Positions 31,236 through 36,348 of a DNA stretch of 36,348 nucleotides are shown in pieces. This DNA is from Eikenella sp963548155 (GTDB lineage Bacteria; Pseudomonadota; Gammaproteobacteria; Burkholderiales; Neisseriaceae). The position numbers and the translations under genes were made by a program. The notes beneath the pieces were generated by a model. That model worked only from the letters and a program-made list of their open reading frames with translations, ran no database searches and was not told the origin of the DNA. The DNA lies in the NCBI GenBank assembly GCA_963548155.1, contig CAUUTP010000008.1, positions 1 to 36,348 of the forward strand. Direction: 5' to 3'. How positions within the stretch are numbered: the first letter of the stretch is position 1; the number at the start of each line of letters is the position of its first letter.

Positions 31236-32288
31236 TCACACCCTGCCGCGATTGGCTTCGGCCATCAAGGCGAGCAGCTCTTCGGTGGTGTCCCAGCCGA
31301 TGCAGGCGTCGGTGATGCTTTGGCCGTAGGTTTCCAGCTTGTCTTGGCGGCCTTCCACCAAGTGGCTTTCCACCATAATGCCCATGATATTTTGCTCGCC
31401 GTTTTGCAGCTGCGCGGCCACATCGCGCGCCACTTCCATTTGGCGGGTGTAGTCTTTGCGGCTGTTGGCGTGGCTGAAATCCACCATCAATCTAGGCGTT
31501 ACGCCGGCTTTGGCCAGCTGTTCGGTGGCAGCTTTAACGTGTTCCGCGCTATAGTTCGGCTCTTTGCCGCCGCGCAGGATGGCGTGGCAGTCGGGGTTGC
31601 CGGTAGTGTGGACGATGGCGGAATGGCCGGCTTTGGTTACGGAGAGAAAGTGATGCGGGTGGGAGGCGGCGCCAATGGCATCGATGGCGATTTTGAGGTT
31701 GCCGTCGGTGCCGTTTTTGAAGCCGACCGGGCAAGAGAGGCCGCTGGCGAGCTCGCGATGCACCTGGCTTTCGGTGGTGCGCGCACCGATGGCGCCCCAG
31801 GAGATGAGGTCGGCGTAATACTGCGGGGTGATCATGTCGAGAAATTCGGTGGAAGCGGGCATACCGAGGTTATTTAAATCCAACAGCAGGCGGCGGGCTT
31901 GGCGCAGGCCGAAGTTGATATCGAAGGTGCCGTTGAGGTGGGGGTCGTTGATGAGCCCTTTCCAGCCCACGGTGGTGCGCGGTTTTTCAAAATAAACACG
32001 CATCACGATCAGCAGCTCTTTTTCATATTTTTTGCGCAGGGGCAGCAGGCGCTGGGCGTATTCGAGGGCGGCTTTGGGGTCGTGGATGGAACAAGGGCCG
32101 ATGATGGTGAGCAGGCGCTGGTCGCGGCCGTGCACTAAATCGGCAATTTGATGGCGGGTATTTTCCACCAAATCGGCAGCAGCCTCGCTGATGGGCAGTT
32201 CGTAGAGGTGGGCGATGGGGGGCAGCAGCTCGCTGATGCTGCGGATGCGTACGTCGTCGGTGCGGCTGAAGGCTTGGGAGTGGCTCAT
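31236..32288 (-). CDS. aroG: 3-deoxy-7-phosphoheptulonate synthase (DAHP synthase, type I)
   Basis: This enzyme condenses phosphoenolpyruvate and erythrose 4-phosphate, the first step of aromatic amino acid synthesis. The 350-residue protein is the usual length. It shows LLTIIGPCSIHDPKAALEYA, MRVYFEKPRTTVGWKGLINDP, TESQVHRELASGLSCPVGFKNGTDG and VDFSHANSRKD, the blocks carrying substrate- and metal-binding residues (C in GPCS, H in FSHAN). The N-terminal 50 residues, which form the feedback site in AroF/G/H enzymes, are present; which aromatic amino acid inhibits it cannot be read by eye. Start ATG at 32288; weak Shine-Dalgarno. Single gene with its own terminator. Confidence 0.95.
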   Translation of the reverse strand: MSHSQAFSRTDDVRIRSISELLPPIAHLYELPISEAAADLVENTRHQIADLVHGRDQRLLTIIGPCSIHDPKAALEYAQRLLPLRKKYEKELLIVMRVYFEKPRTTVGWKGLINDPHLNGTFDINFGLRQARRLLLDLNNLGMPASTEFLDMITPQYYADLISWGAIGARTTESQVHRELASGLSCPVGFKNGTDGNLKIAIDAIGAASHPHHFLSVTKAGHSAIVHTTGNPDCHAILRGGKEPNYSAEHVKAATEQLAKAGVTPRLMVDFSHANSRKDYTRQMEVARDVAAQLQNGEQNIMGIMVESHLVEGRQDKLETYGQSITDACIGWDTTEELLALMAEANRGRV

Positions 32289-32471
32289 GGCTGTGTTTTG
32301 CTGTTCGTGGGAAAGGGCTTATTGTGGACTGGGCGGCGGCGGCTGGCAAGGGCTTAATGTTCAGGTAGCCTCAAATAGGCTTGTGAGGCTAGCTGAAAAT
32401 GGCTGGGCACCTGATACACGCCTGCAAGCTATCTGTGTCTCGCCAACCTTAAGGAGTTTTGCCCAGCTTGT

Positions 32472-32577
32472 TATAGTGGATTAAATTTAAATCAGGACAA
32501 GGCGGTGAGCCGCAGACAGTACAAATAGTACGGCAAGGCGAGCCAACGCTGTACTGGTTTAAATTTAATTCACTATA
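32472..32577. repeat. Correia repeat enclosed element (copy 2, 106 bp)
   Basis: Same length, ends and orientation as the copy at 11617-11722, with 6 base differences. Its centre reads GACAGTACAAATAGTACGGC, identical to the common neisserial Correia core. Ends are bounded by TA, as expected for this element's target. It stands upstream of aroG and downstream of fpr, both on the minus strand, so it could affect read-through or supply a promoter for aroG. Confidence 0.85.
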
Positions 32578-32598
32578 TTTTGCAGGCTAAAAATCGGT

Positions 32599-32629
32599 TT
32601 CAGGTAGCCTATTGCTAGGGCTACCTGAA
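32599..32629 (-). terminator. DUS-pair terminator after fpr
   Basis: TTCAGGTAGCCT (32599-32610) and GGGCTACCTGAA (32618-32629, first base changed) form an 11-bp stem with a 7-nt loop, about 36 bp past the fpr stop. Confidence 0.5.
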
Positions 32630-32664
32630 AACAGGAGCAGCACGCTGCTTGGCAACTTCAAGCT

Positions 32665-33441
32665 TTAAAAACCGTTTTCCATCATGATGTGGCCCGGGAT
32701 GCGGTTGCGATGCATGGCAAAGCCGAGCTTGAGCAGGGCTTGGAAGGTGTCTTTCACCATGGCGGGGTTGCCGCACAGCATGAAGCGGCTGCGTTCGGTG
32801 GTGAACGGCAGGCCGAAAGCCTGGCTGAGGCTGCCATTTTCCAACAGTTGCGGCAGGCGCTGATTGAGGCTGCCGGGCTGCTGCTCGCGGGTGAGTACGG
32901 AAACGAAGCGCAGTTTGTCGTAATACTCGCCTACTAATGGGTGTTCGGCCAAGTCGCGGATGCGCTGGTTGAACAAGGCTTCGTTGGCGTGGGAAACGGA
33001 ATGAGCCAGGGCGAGATGGTCGAAGCGCTGCCAAATTTGCGGCTGCTGCAAGATGGAGAGAAAGGGGGCGATGCCAGAGCCGGTGCTGAGCATGATAAGG
33101 TCGCTGCCATCGGGGAAGCGTTCGGGCAACAGGAAGCCGGTGGCGGTTTTATCGAGCAGGATGGTATTGCCGGCTTCCAGTTGTTCGAATCGGGCCGACA
33201 TGGGGCCGTCTTCGATGAGCACGGCGAAGTATTCGAGGGTGTCGTCGTATTCGGCGGAAACCACGGAATAGGCACGCCAAATGAAGCCGCTGCCTTCGGG
33301 AAAGCCGAGGCGGGAAAACTGGCCGGCAGCAAAACGGTATTCTTCGGGGCGGCTGATGGCAAAACTCATCAGCTTGGGTGTGTGGCGTTTTACCCAGAGT
33401 ACGGTTTCTTCTGTGTATTTGGCGGCGGGAGAGGCGCTCAT
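32665..33441 (-). CDS. fpr: Ferredoxin--NADP(+) reductase
   Basis: This FAD enzyme moves electrons between NADPH and ferredoxin or flavodoxin and supports iron-sulfur and oxidative-stress functions. The 258-residue length is that of the bacterial Fpr class. RAYSVVS (about 56-62) binds FAD, LSTGSGIAPFLS binds NADP and MLCGNPAMVKD is the typical late block. The C-terminus ends HIMMENGF, where many relatives have an aromatic residue near the flavin. AAGGA before the ATG at 33441 lies inside the end of the J-domain gene, only 2 bp upstream, so translation is probably coupled. The functional link with the J-protein is unknown. Confidence 0.93.
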   Translation of the reverse strand: MSASPAAKYTEETVLWVKRHTPKLMSFAISRPEEYRFAAGQFSRLGFPEGSGFIWRAYSVVSAEYDDTLEYFAVLIEDGPMSARFEQLEAGNTILLDKTATGFLLPERFPDGSDLIMLSTGSGIAPFLSILQQPQIWQRFDHLALAHSVSHANEALFNQRIRDLAEHPLVGEYYDKLRFVSVLTREQQPGSLNQRLPQLLENGSLSQAFGLPFTTERSRFMLCGNPAMVKDTFQALLKLGFAMHRNRIPGHIMMENGF

Positions 33442-33443
33442 GA

Positions 33444-34286
33444 TTATCCTTGCTGTGTGGGCGGGAGGGTGATGCTGGCATCGGGATAGACCGGCGCATC
33501 ATTTTGTTTTTCTATTTGCCAAACATCGGTTTGGGTGTGGCGGCCGCTGTCTAAGTCGAGATAGAGCAGTCGGTATTGGCCGGCGCCGAGCTCGTAGAGG
33601 GTAAAGAAACCCTTCTCTGGCATGTAGAAAGTGCGGATATTTTGCCAAATGCCGTCTTGCTGCATTTGTAGTTCTACCATGCGGTCGGCGCCGTGGTTGG
33701 CGATGCTGGCGATAGACATGCCGTTTTGCGCGGCCACGGGGTAGCCGGCGATGTAGTCGGAAAAATACGGCCAGATATTGCCGTTGGGGGCTTTAGCCGG
33801 GCGCTGATAGGCGCTGCCTTGGGCGGCCAGCTGGCTCACGGCGGAAGGCGTATCTTGAGGCGCAGCGGGGTTTTTATCCAGCCACCACCAAAGCTGCAAC
33901 ACCAGCAGCCCGAGCAACAGGCCGGTGCCGAACACCAGCCAAAATGCTTTGTTGGCACGCAGCCGCTGCCACTGCGCTTTCAGCTTCTGAGGCCAAGGAA
34001 TCAGTTTGGCCTGCTGCCGCGCGGCGGCTTGTTGCAGCAAGGGATTGGTGGCTTTGGCCTGGCGTTGGGCGGCAATCCAGGCATCGTGCCGTTTGCGTTG
34101 TTCGGGGTCGGACAACACGGCGTAGGCCTTGTTTACCATTTGCATAATGCGCAGGGCTTCGGGGTTGTCGGGATTGAAATCGGGATGATAGCGTTTCGAC
34201 AGGCGGCGGTAGGCCTCGCGTATCTCCTTATTCGAAGCGGTTTCGGACACGCGCAGGTTGCGGTAGTGCGTGGGGATCGCGGGCAT
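33444..34286 (-). CDS. J-domain (DnaJ-like) membrane protein
   Basis: The 280-residue protein has an N-terminal J domain (about 6-68) with the HPD motif at 34-36 in RYHPDFNPD, which stimulates the ATPase of a DnaK-type Hsp70. There is no G/F region or zinc finger. A membrane helix (about 114-136, WLVFGTGLLLGLLVLQLWWWL) follows, then a C-terminal domain of about 140 residues, probably periplasmic given the J domain must be cytoplasmic. No family name comes to mind for the C-terminal part. The start at 34286 uses a degenerate reverse DUS as its ribosome-binding site (AGG, 8 nt before the ATG). It is co-transcribed with fpr. Confidence 0.85.
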   Translation of the reverse strand: MPAIPTHYRNLRVSETASNKEIREAYRRLSKRYHPDFNPDNPEALRIMQMVNKAYAVLSDPEQRKRHDAWIAAQRQAKATNPLLQQAAARQQAKLIPWPQKLKAQWQRLRANKAFWLVFGTGLLLGLLVLQLWWWLDKNPAAPQDTPSAVSQLAAQGSAYQRPAKAPNGNIWPYFSDYIAGYPVAAQNGMSIASIANHGADRMVELQMQQDGIWQNIRTFYMPEKGFFTLYELGAGQYRLLYLDLDSGRHTQTDVWQIEKQNDAPVYPDASITLPPTQQG

Positions 34287-34365
34287 AAGGGCTACCTGAA
34301 AACTGAAGCTTCAACGGGGTTAAATCGGTTGGGATGTTAAGCGGGCAAAATTCGGTTGATTCGTT

Positions 34366-34401
34366 TTCAGGTAGCCTGTATCACACCCAAGGCTACCTGA
34401 A
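34366..34401 (-). terminator. DUS-pair terminator after the DUF4124-like gene
   Basis: TTCAGGTAGCCT (34366-34377) and AGGCTACCTGAA (34390-34401), 12-nt loop, 34 bp past the stop of the 34436-34867 gene. Confidence 0.5.
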
Positions 34402-34435
34402 AACATTACCGCAAGAAATTCAAGCAAAGCCGGAT

Positions 34436-34867
34436 TTATTTATTCAGGTTGTTCACTTCCTGCTGGGCTTTGTTCACTTCTTCTTCCAGCTTGCCGATGC
34501 GCTCCAGATAGCGGGCGTAGTTGCGCTCGTTGCCGTAGCGCACTTTGCGGCCTTCTTCCAGATTCTGCTGGGCTTGGCGCAGGCGTTCGTTGGCAGCTTG
34601 GCGCTGGCTTTCGCTAACGGCAGGCTGGGCAGCCGGGGCCGCGGGCTCGGGCGTAGCGGGGCTACTGTAGCTCGGATAGCTGGGCACGGTGCTCACGGGA
34701 GCGGGATAGGTGGTCATACGGCCGAGGTTGACGGCGCGGCAGTTGGGGCCGGTGCTGGCGGTGTAGGTACGGCGGCCTTGGCGGTCGGTACATTCGTAGG
34801 TGGTGGCGCTGGCTACGGCGCAGACGCCCAGCAGGCAGGCGGCAAAGAGAGGGGATAATTTTTTCAT
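34436..34867 (-). CDS. Secreted DUF4124-like protein with C-terminal coiled coil
   Basis: The 143-residue protein starts with a signal peptide (MKKLSPLFAACLLGVCAVASA). Next is a short domain TTYECTDRQGRRTYTASTG-x-NC resembling DUF4124 (about 22-45, with a Cys pair that could form a disulfide). A Pro/Ala/Ser linker (about 52-85) leads to a charged helical region (86-143, heptad-like, rich in Gln, Glu, Arg and Leu) that probably forms a coiled coil. AAGGATATAAAC supports the ATG at 34867. It lies 85 bp downstream of bamD with a DUS hairpin between. A periplasmic location is likely; function is unknown. Confidence 0.8.
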   Translation of the reverse strand: MKKLSPLFAACLLGVCAVASATTYECTDRQGRRTYTASTGPNCRAVNLGRMTTYPAPVSTVPSYPSYSSPATPEPAAPAAQPAVSESQRQAANERLRQAQQNLEEGRKVRYGNERNYARYLERIGKLEEEVNKAQQEVNNLNK

Positions 34868-34908
34868 GTTTATATCCTTATTTTGAAGTAAGACGTTCTA
34901 GCTGATAA

Positions 34909-34940
34909 AGGCTACCTGAAAAACCGCTTTCAGGTAGCCT
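34909..34940 (-). terminator. DUS-pair terminator after bamD
   Basis: AGGCTACCTGAA (34909-34920) and TTCAGGTAGCCT (34929-34940), 8-nt loop, 12 bp past the bamD stop. Confidence 0.55.
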
Positions 34941-34952
34941 CCAAAATCTATA

Positions 34953-35762
34953 CTACTTCCAATAGCGCCACCACGGAATATCGTTCGGCTGCCATTCTTT
35001 CTGCAAATAGGGGCTCTGCGGGAAATTTTGTGCCAACACGCGGCGGGTGTCGTTGCTCAGTTCCGGTTTTTCCAAACGGGCGTATGCGGTCATCATAATC
35101 GCCAGCGCCTCTTCCACATAGCGCGTATTCTGATAGCGGCTCACAATCCCCTGCGCACGGTTGGCGGCGGCCAAGTAAGCGCCGCGCTGCATATAGTAGC
35201 GGGCGATGGCCATTTCGTTGCCGCCCAAGGCATCCACCAGGCGCGTCATTTTTTCGCGCGCGTCGTTGGCGTATTTGCTATTGGGGAAGCGGGTGATGAG
35301 CTCGTTAAACACCTGATAGGCTTCGCGGTTTGCTTTCGGGTCGCGGTCGGACCAATCCTGCGAGGCCAGCTTGTTGAAGATGGATTTGTCTTGATTGAGC
35401 ACAATCAAGCCCTTCAGATACAGCGCGTAATCGGTGTTCGGGTGATTGGGATACAGCTTCAAAAACTGCTCCACATGCGCCAAGGCCTGCGGCTGCTGTT
35501 CGTCTTTATAATACACATAAGCCGTATCCAGCCGCGACTGCACCGCTTGGCGGGTGTTGGGGAAACGCGCCCGCAAAATTTCATATAAACGCACCGAACG
35601 GCTATAATTGCGGCTCTCCATTTCCTCGTGCGCTTCGGCATACAGCTTGTCTACCGACCAATCCTGCGTAATCTGGGCATCTTGGCTCACAGCGGTGGTT
35701 GAAGTGCTGGAGCAGGCCGACAGCATCACTGCCAGGCCGGTAACTAAAAGAATCTTTTTCAT
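34953..35762 (-). CDS. bamD: Outer membrane protein assembly factor BamD (ComL)
   Basis: BamD is an essential lipoprotein of the BAM complex that folds beta-barrel proteins into the outer membrane; in Neisseria it is known as ComL. The product starts MKKILLVTGLAVMLSAC with the lipobox cysteine at 17. About five TPR-like helical pairs follow (YAEAHEEMESRNYSRSVRLY, ALAHVEQFLKLYPNHPNTDY). The length of 269 residues is normal. Two in-frame ATGs exist, at 35771 and 35762. AGGAAG is too close to the first and rather far from the second. The second gives the standard lipoprotein start, so I use it. It faces away from rluD, with overlapping start codons. Confidence 0.95.
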   Translation of the reverse strand: MKKILLVTGLAVMLSACSSTSTTAVSQDAQITQDWSVDKLYAEAHEEMESRNYSRSVRLYEILRARFPNTRQAVQSRLDTAYVYYKDEQQPQALAHVEQFLKLYPNHPNTDYALYLKGLIVLNQDKSIFNKLASQDWSDRDPKANREAYQVFNELITRFPNSKYANDAREKMTRLVDALGGNEMAIARYYMQRGAYLAAANRAQGIVSRYQNTRYVEEALAIMMTAYARLEKPELSNDTRRVLAQNFPQSPYLQKEWQPNDIPWWRYWK

Positions 35763-36348
35763 GCAGAACATTTCTTCCTATACCAACAATGATGCCGATT
35801 ATAACGATGATTTCGACTTTTCGGCAGGGGCAGACGCGGAAAATTGTATAAATTTAACCGTGCCCACCGATTTGGCCGGCCAAAGGCTCGATGCCGCGCT
35901 GGCCAAACTGCTGCCCGATTATTCCCGCAGCCGCCTGAGTACTTGGATTAAAGACGGCAACGTATTGCTCAACGGCCAGGTTGCCCGCCCCAAAGAGAGG
36001 CTCATCGGCGGCGAAACCTTGGAAGTGCACATCCAGCACAGCCACGAAACCGCCGCCTTTACGCCCGAGCCCATACCGCTGGATATTGTATTTGAAGACG
36101 ACAGCGTGATTGTGTTGAACAAACCTGCCGGCCTCGTTGTCCACCCCGCCGCCGGCAACTGGAGCGGCACCCTGCTCAACGGCCTGCTTGCCCACTGCCC
36201 GGCATTGGCCGAAATCCCCCGCGCCGGCATCGTGCACCGCCTCGACAAAGACACCAGCGGCCTGATGGTAGTGGCCAAAACCCCGGCCGCGCAAAACAGC
36301 CTGGTGCAACAGCTGCAAGAGCGCAGAGTGAAGCGCATCTACCGCGCC
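35761..36348 (+). CDS. rluD: 23S rRNA pseudouridine synthase RluD, N-terminal part (runs off right edge)
   Basis: RluD makes pseudouridines 1911, 1915 and 1917 in helix 69 of 23S rRNA. The 196 codons visible contain an S4-like RNA-binding domain (about 34-92: GQRLDAALAKLLPDYSRSRL, GNVLLNGQVARPKERL) after a 30-residue acidic leader. The catalytic domain begins with VLNKPAGLVVHPAAGN and includes HRLDKDTSGLMV with catalytic D162. The only in-frame ATG is at 35761, directly on top of the opposing bamD start. The acidic leader (many D and N) is less conserved-looking, so a later GTG is possible. The 3' end lies outside the window. Confidence 0.93.
   Translation, partial: MQNISSYTNNDADYNDDFDFSAGADAENCINLTVPTDLAGQRLDAALAKLLPDYSRSRLSTWIKDGNVLLNGQVARPKERLIGGETLEVHIQHSHETAAFTPEPIPLDIVFEDDSVIVLNKPAGLVVHPAAGNWSGTLLNGLLAHCPALAEIPRAGIVHRLDKDTSGLMVVAKTPAAQNSLVQQLQERRVKRIYRA

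Larger units (their letters stand above)
32289..32664. other. Repeat-filled gap between fpr and aroG
   Basis: A 376-bp gap with no gene. It contains a DUS at 32360-32371 facing a degenerate AGGCTAGCTGAA (32385-32396), the second Correia element (32472-32577) and a DUS pair (32599-32629) next to the fpr stop. The aroG promoter should be in 32289-32360 but no strong match is seen. Confidence 0.6.
218..34940. repeat. Dispersed DNA uptake sequences, AGGCTACCTGAA dialect
   Basis: About 50 perfect 12-mers were counted by eye, e.g. at 218, 283, 494, 1274, 5644, 7381, 8189, 11561, 14388, 14515, 14860, 18092, 21491, 22915, 23539, 25186, 29153, 32360 and 34909. Most lie between genes, often in inverted pairs. 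Six lie inside genes (7381 and 8189 in patB, 14860 in rluE, 21464 and 21491 in mnmC, 29153 in sitD). Degenerate copies (AGGCTAGCTGAA, GGGCTACCTGAA, AGGCTAACTGAA) also occur. The competence machinery of Eikenella preferentially takes up DNA with this word. Long stretches without a perfect copy include 1469-5619 (petABC and Nif3 gene) and 18104-21188 (hupB, lon). Confidence 0.9.

Noticed and set aside
1..36348. CRISPR array, tRNA or rRNA genes
   Set aside because: I looked through intergenic regions for regularly spaced repeats and tRNA-like arms and found none. The many short repeats are dispersed uptake sequences, not spaced arrays.

Overview
The window reads as chromosome of an Eikenella species (Neisseriaceae, Betaproteobacteria). 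The main evidence is the 12-mer AGGCTACCTGAA and its complement, present about 50 times by eye. It is the DNA-uptake-sequence dialect known from Eikenella, replacing the GCCGTCTGAA core of Neisseria. Two Correia-type repeats, an IS1016-type insertion sequence and several Neisseriaceae-style gene neighbourhoods agree. Apart from the repeats and the IS, this is mostly ordinary core genome. I see no CRISPR array, prophage, restriction system, tRNA or rRNA.

Layout. 1-1252: 5' end of polA and an unassigned cysteine-containing protein. 1481-4671: petABC (Rieske protein, cytochrome b, cytochrome c1) of the bc1 complex, with an intrinsic terminator, a small palindromic element and a possible FNR box upstream. 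4829-5578: Nif3-family protein. 5759-9901: peptidoglycan O-acetylation cluster patA-patB-ape1 (an acyl-exporting MBOAT, a transferase and the esterase that reverses the reaction). 10199-11530: brnQ. 11617-11722: Correia element. 11827-14305: DyP peroxidase, a glutathione S-transferase-like protein and RNase PH. 14548-16058: rluE and nnrD. 16331-21163: lon, hupB and a PpiD-like chaperone, the same order as in enterobacteria, with a sigma-32-like promoter before lon. 21357-25037: an MnmC-type FAD oxidoreductase lacking the methyltransferase half, a SMI1/KNR4-type gene with a stop as its second codon, and a cardiolipin-synthase-like protein. 25353-26070: intact IS with perfect inverted repeats and an 8-bp target duplication. 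26150-29759: sitABCD-type manganese/iron ABC transporter. 29847-31033: two tandem RDD-family membrane proteins. 31236-32288: aroG. 32472-32577: second Correia element. 32665-34286: J-domain membrane protein and ferredoxin-NADP reductase, an almost overlapping pair. 34436-34867: DUF4124-like protein. 34953-36348: bamD, and rluD running off the right edge, the two facing away from each other with overlapping start codons.

Functional threads: envelope biology (patAB/ape1, bamD, ppiD, cls), respiration and redox (petABC, DyP, fpr, GST), metal uptake (sit), RNA maturation (rph, rluE, rluD, mnmC) and proteostasis (lon, ppiD, the J-protein). The uptake sequence is concentrated between genes, usually as inverted pairs that can fold as terminators, and sparse inside petABC, brnQ and lon. 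The most unusual items are a cytochrome b with an apparent extra helix block, the stop at codon 2 of the SMI1/KNR4 gene, uptake sequences translated inside genes or used as a ribosome-binding site, and Correia elements with lineage-specific ends. I found no clearly new multi-gene system.
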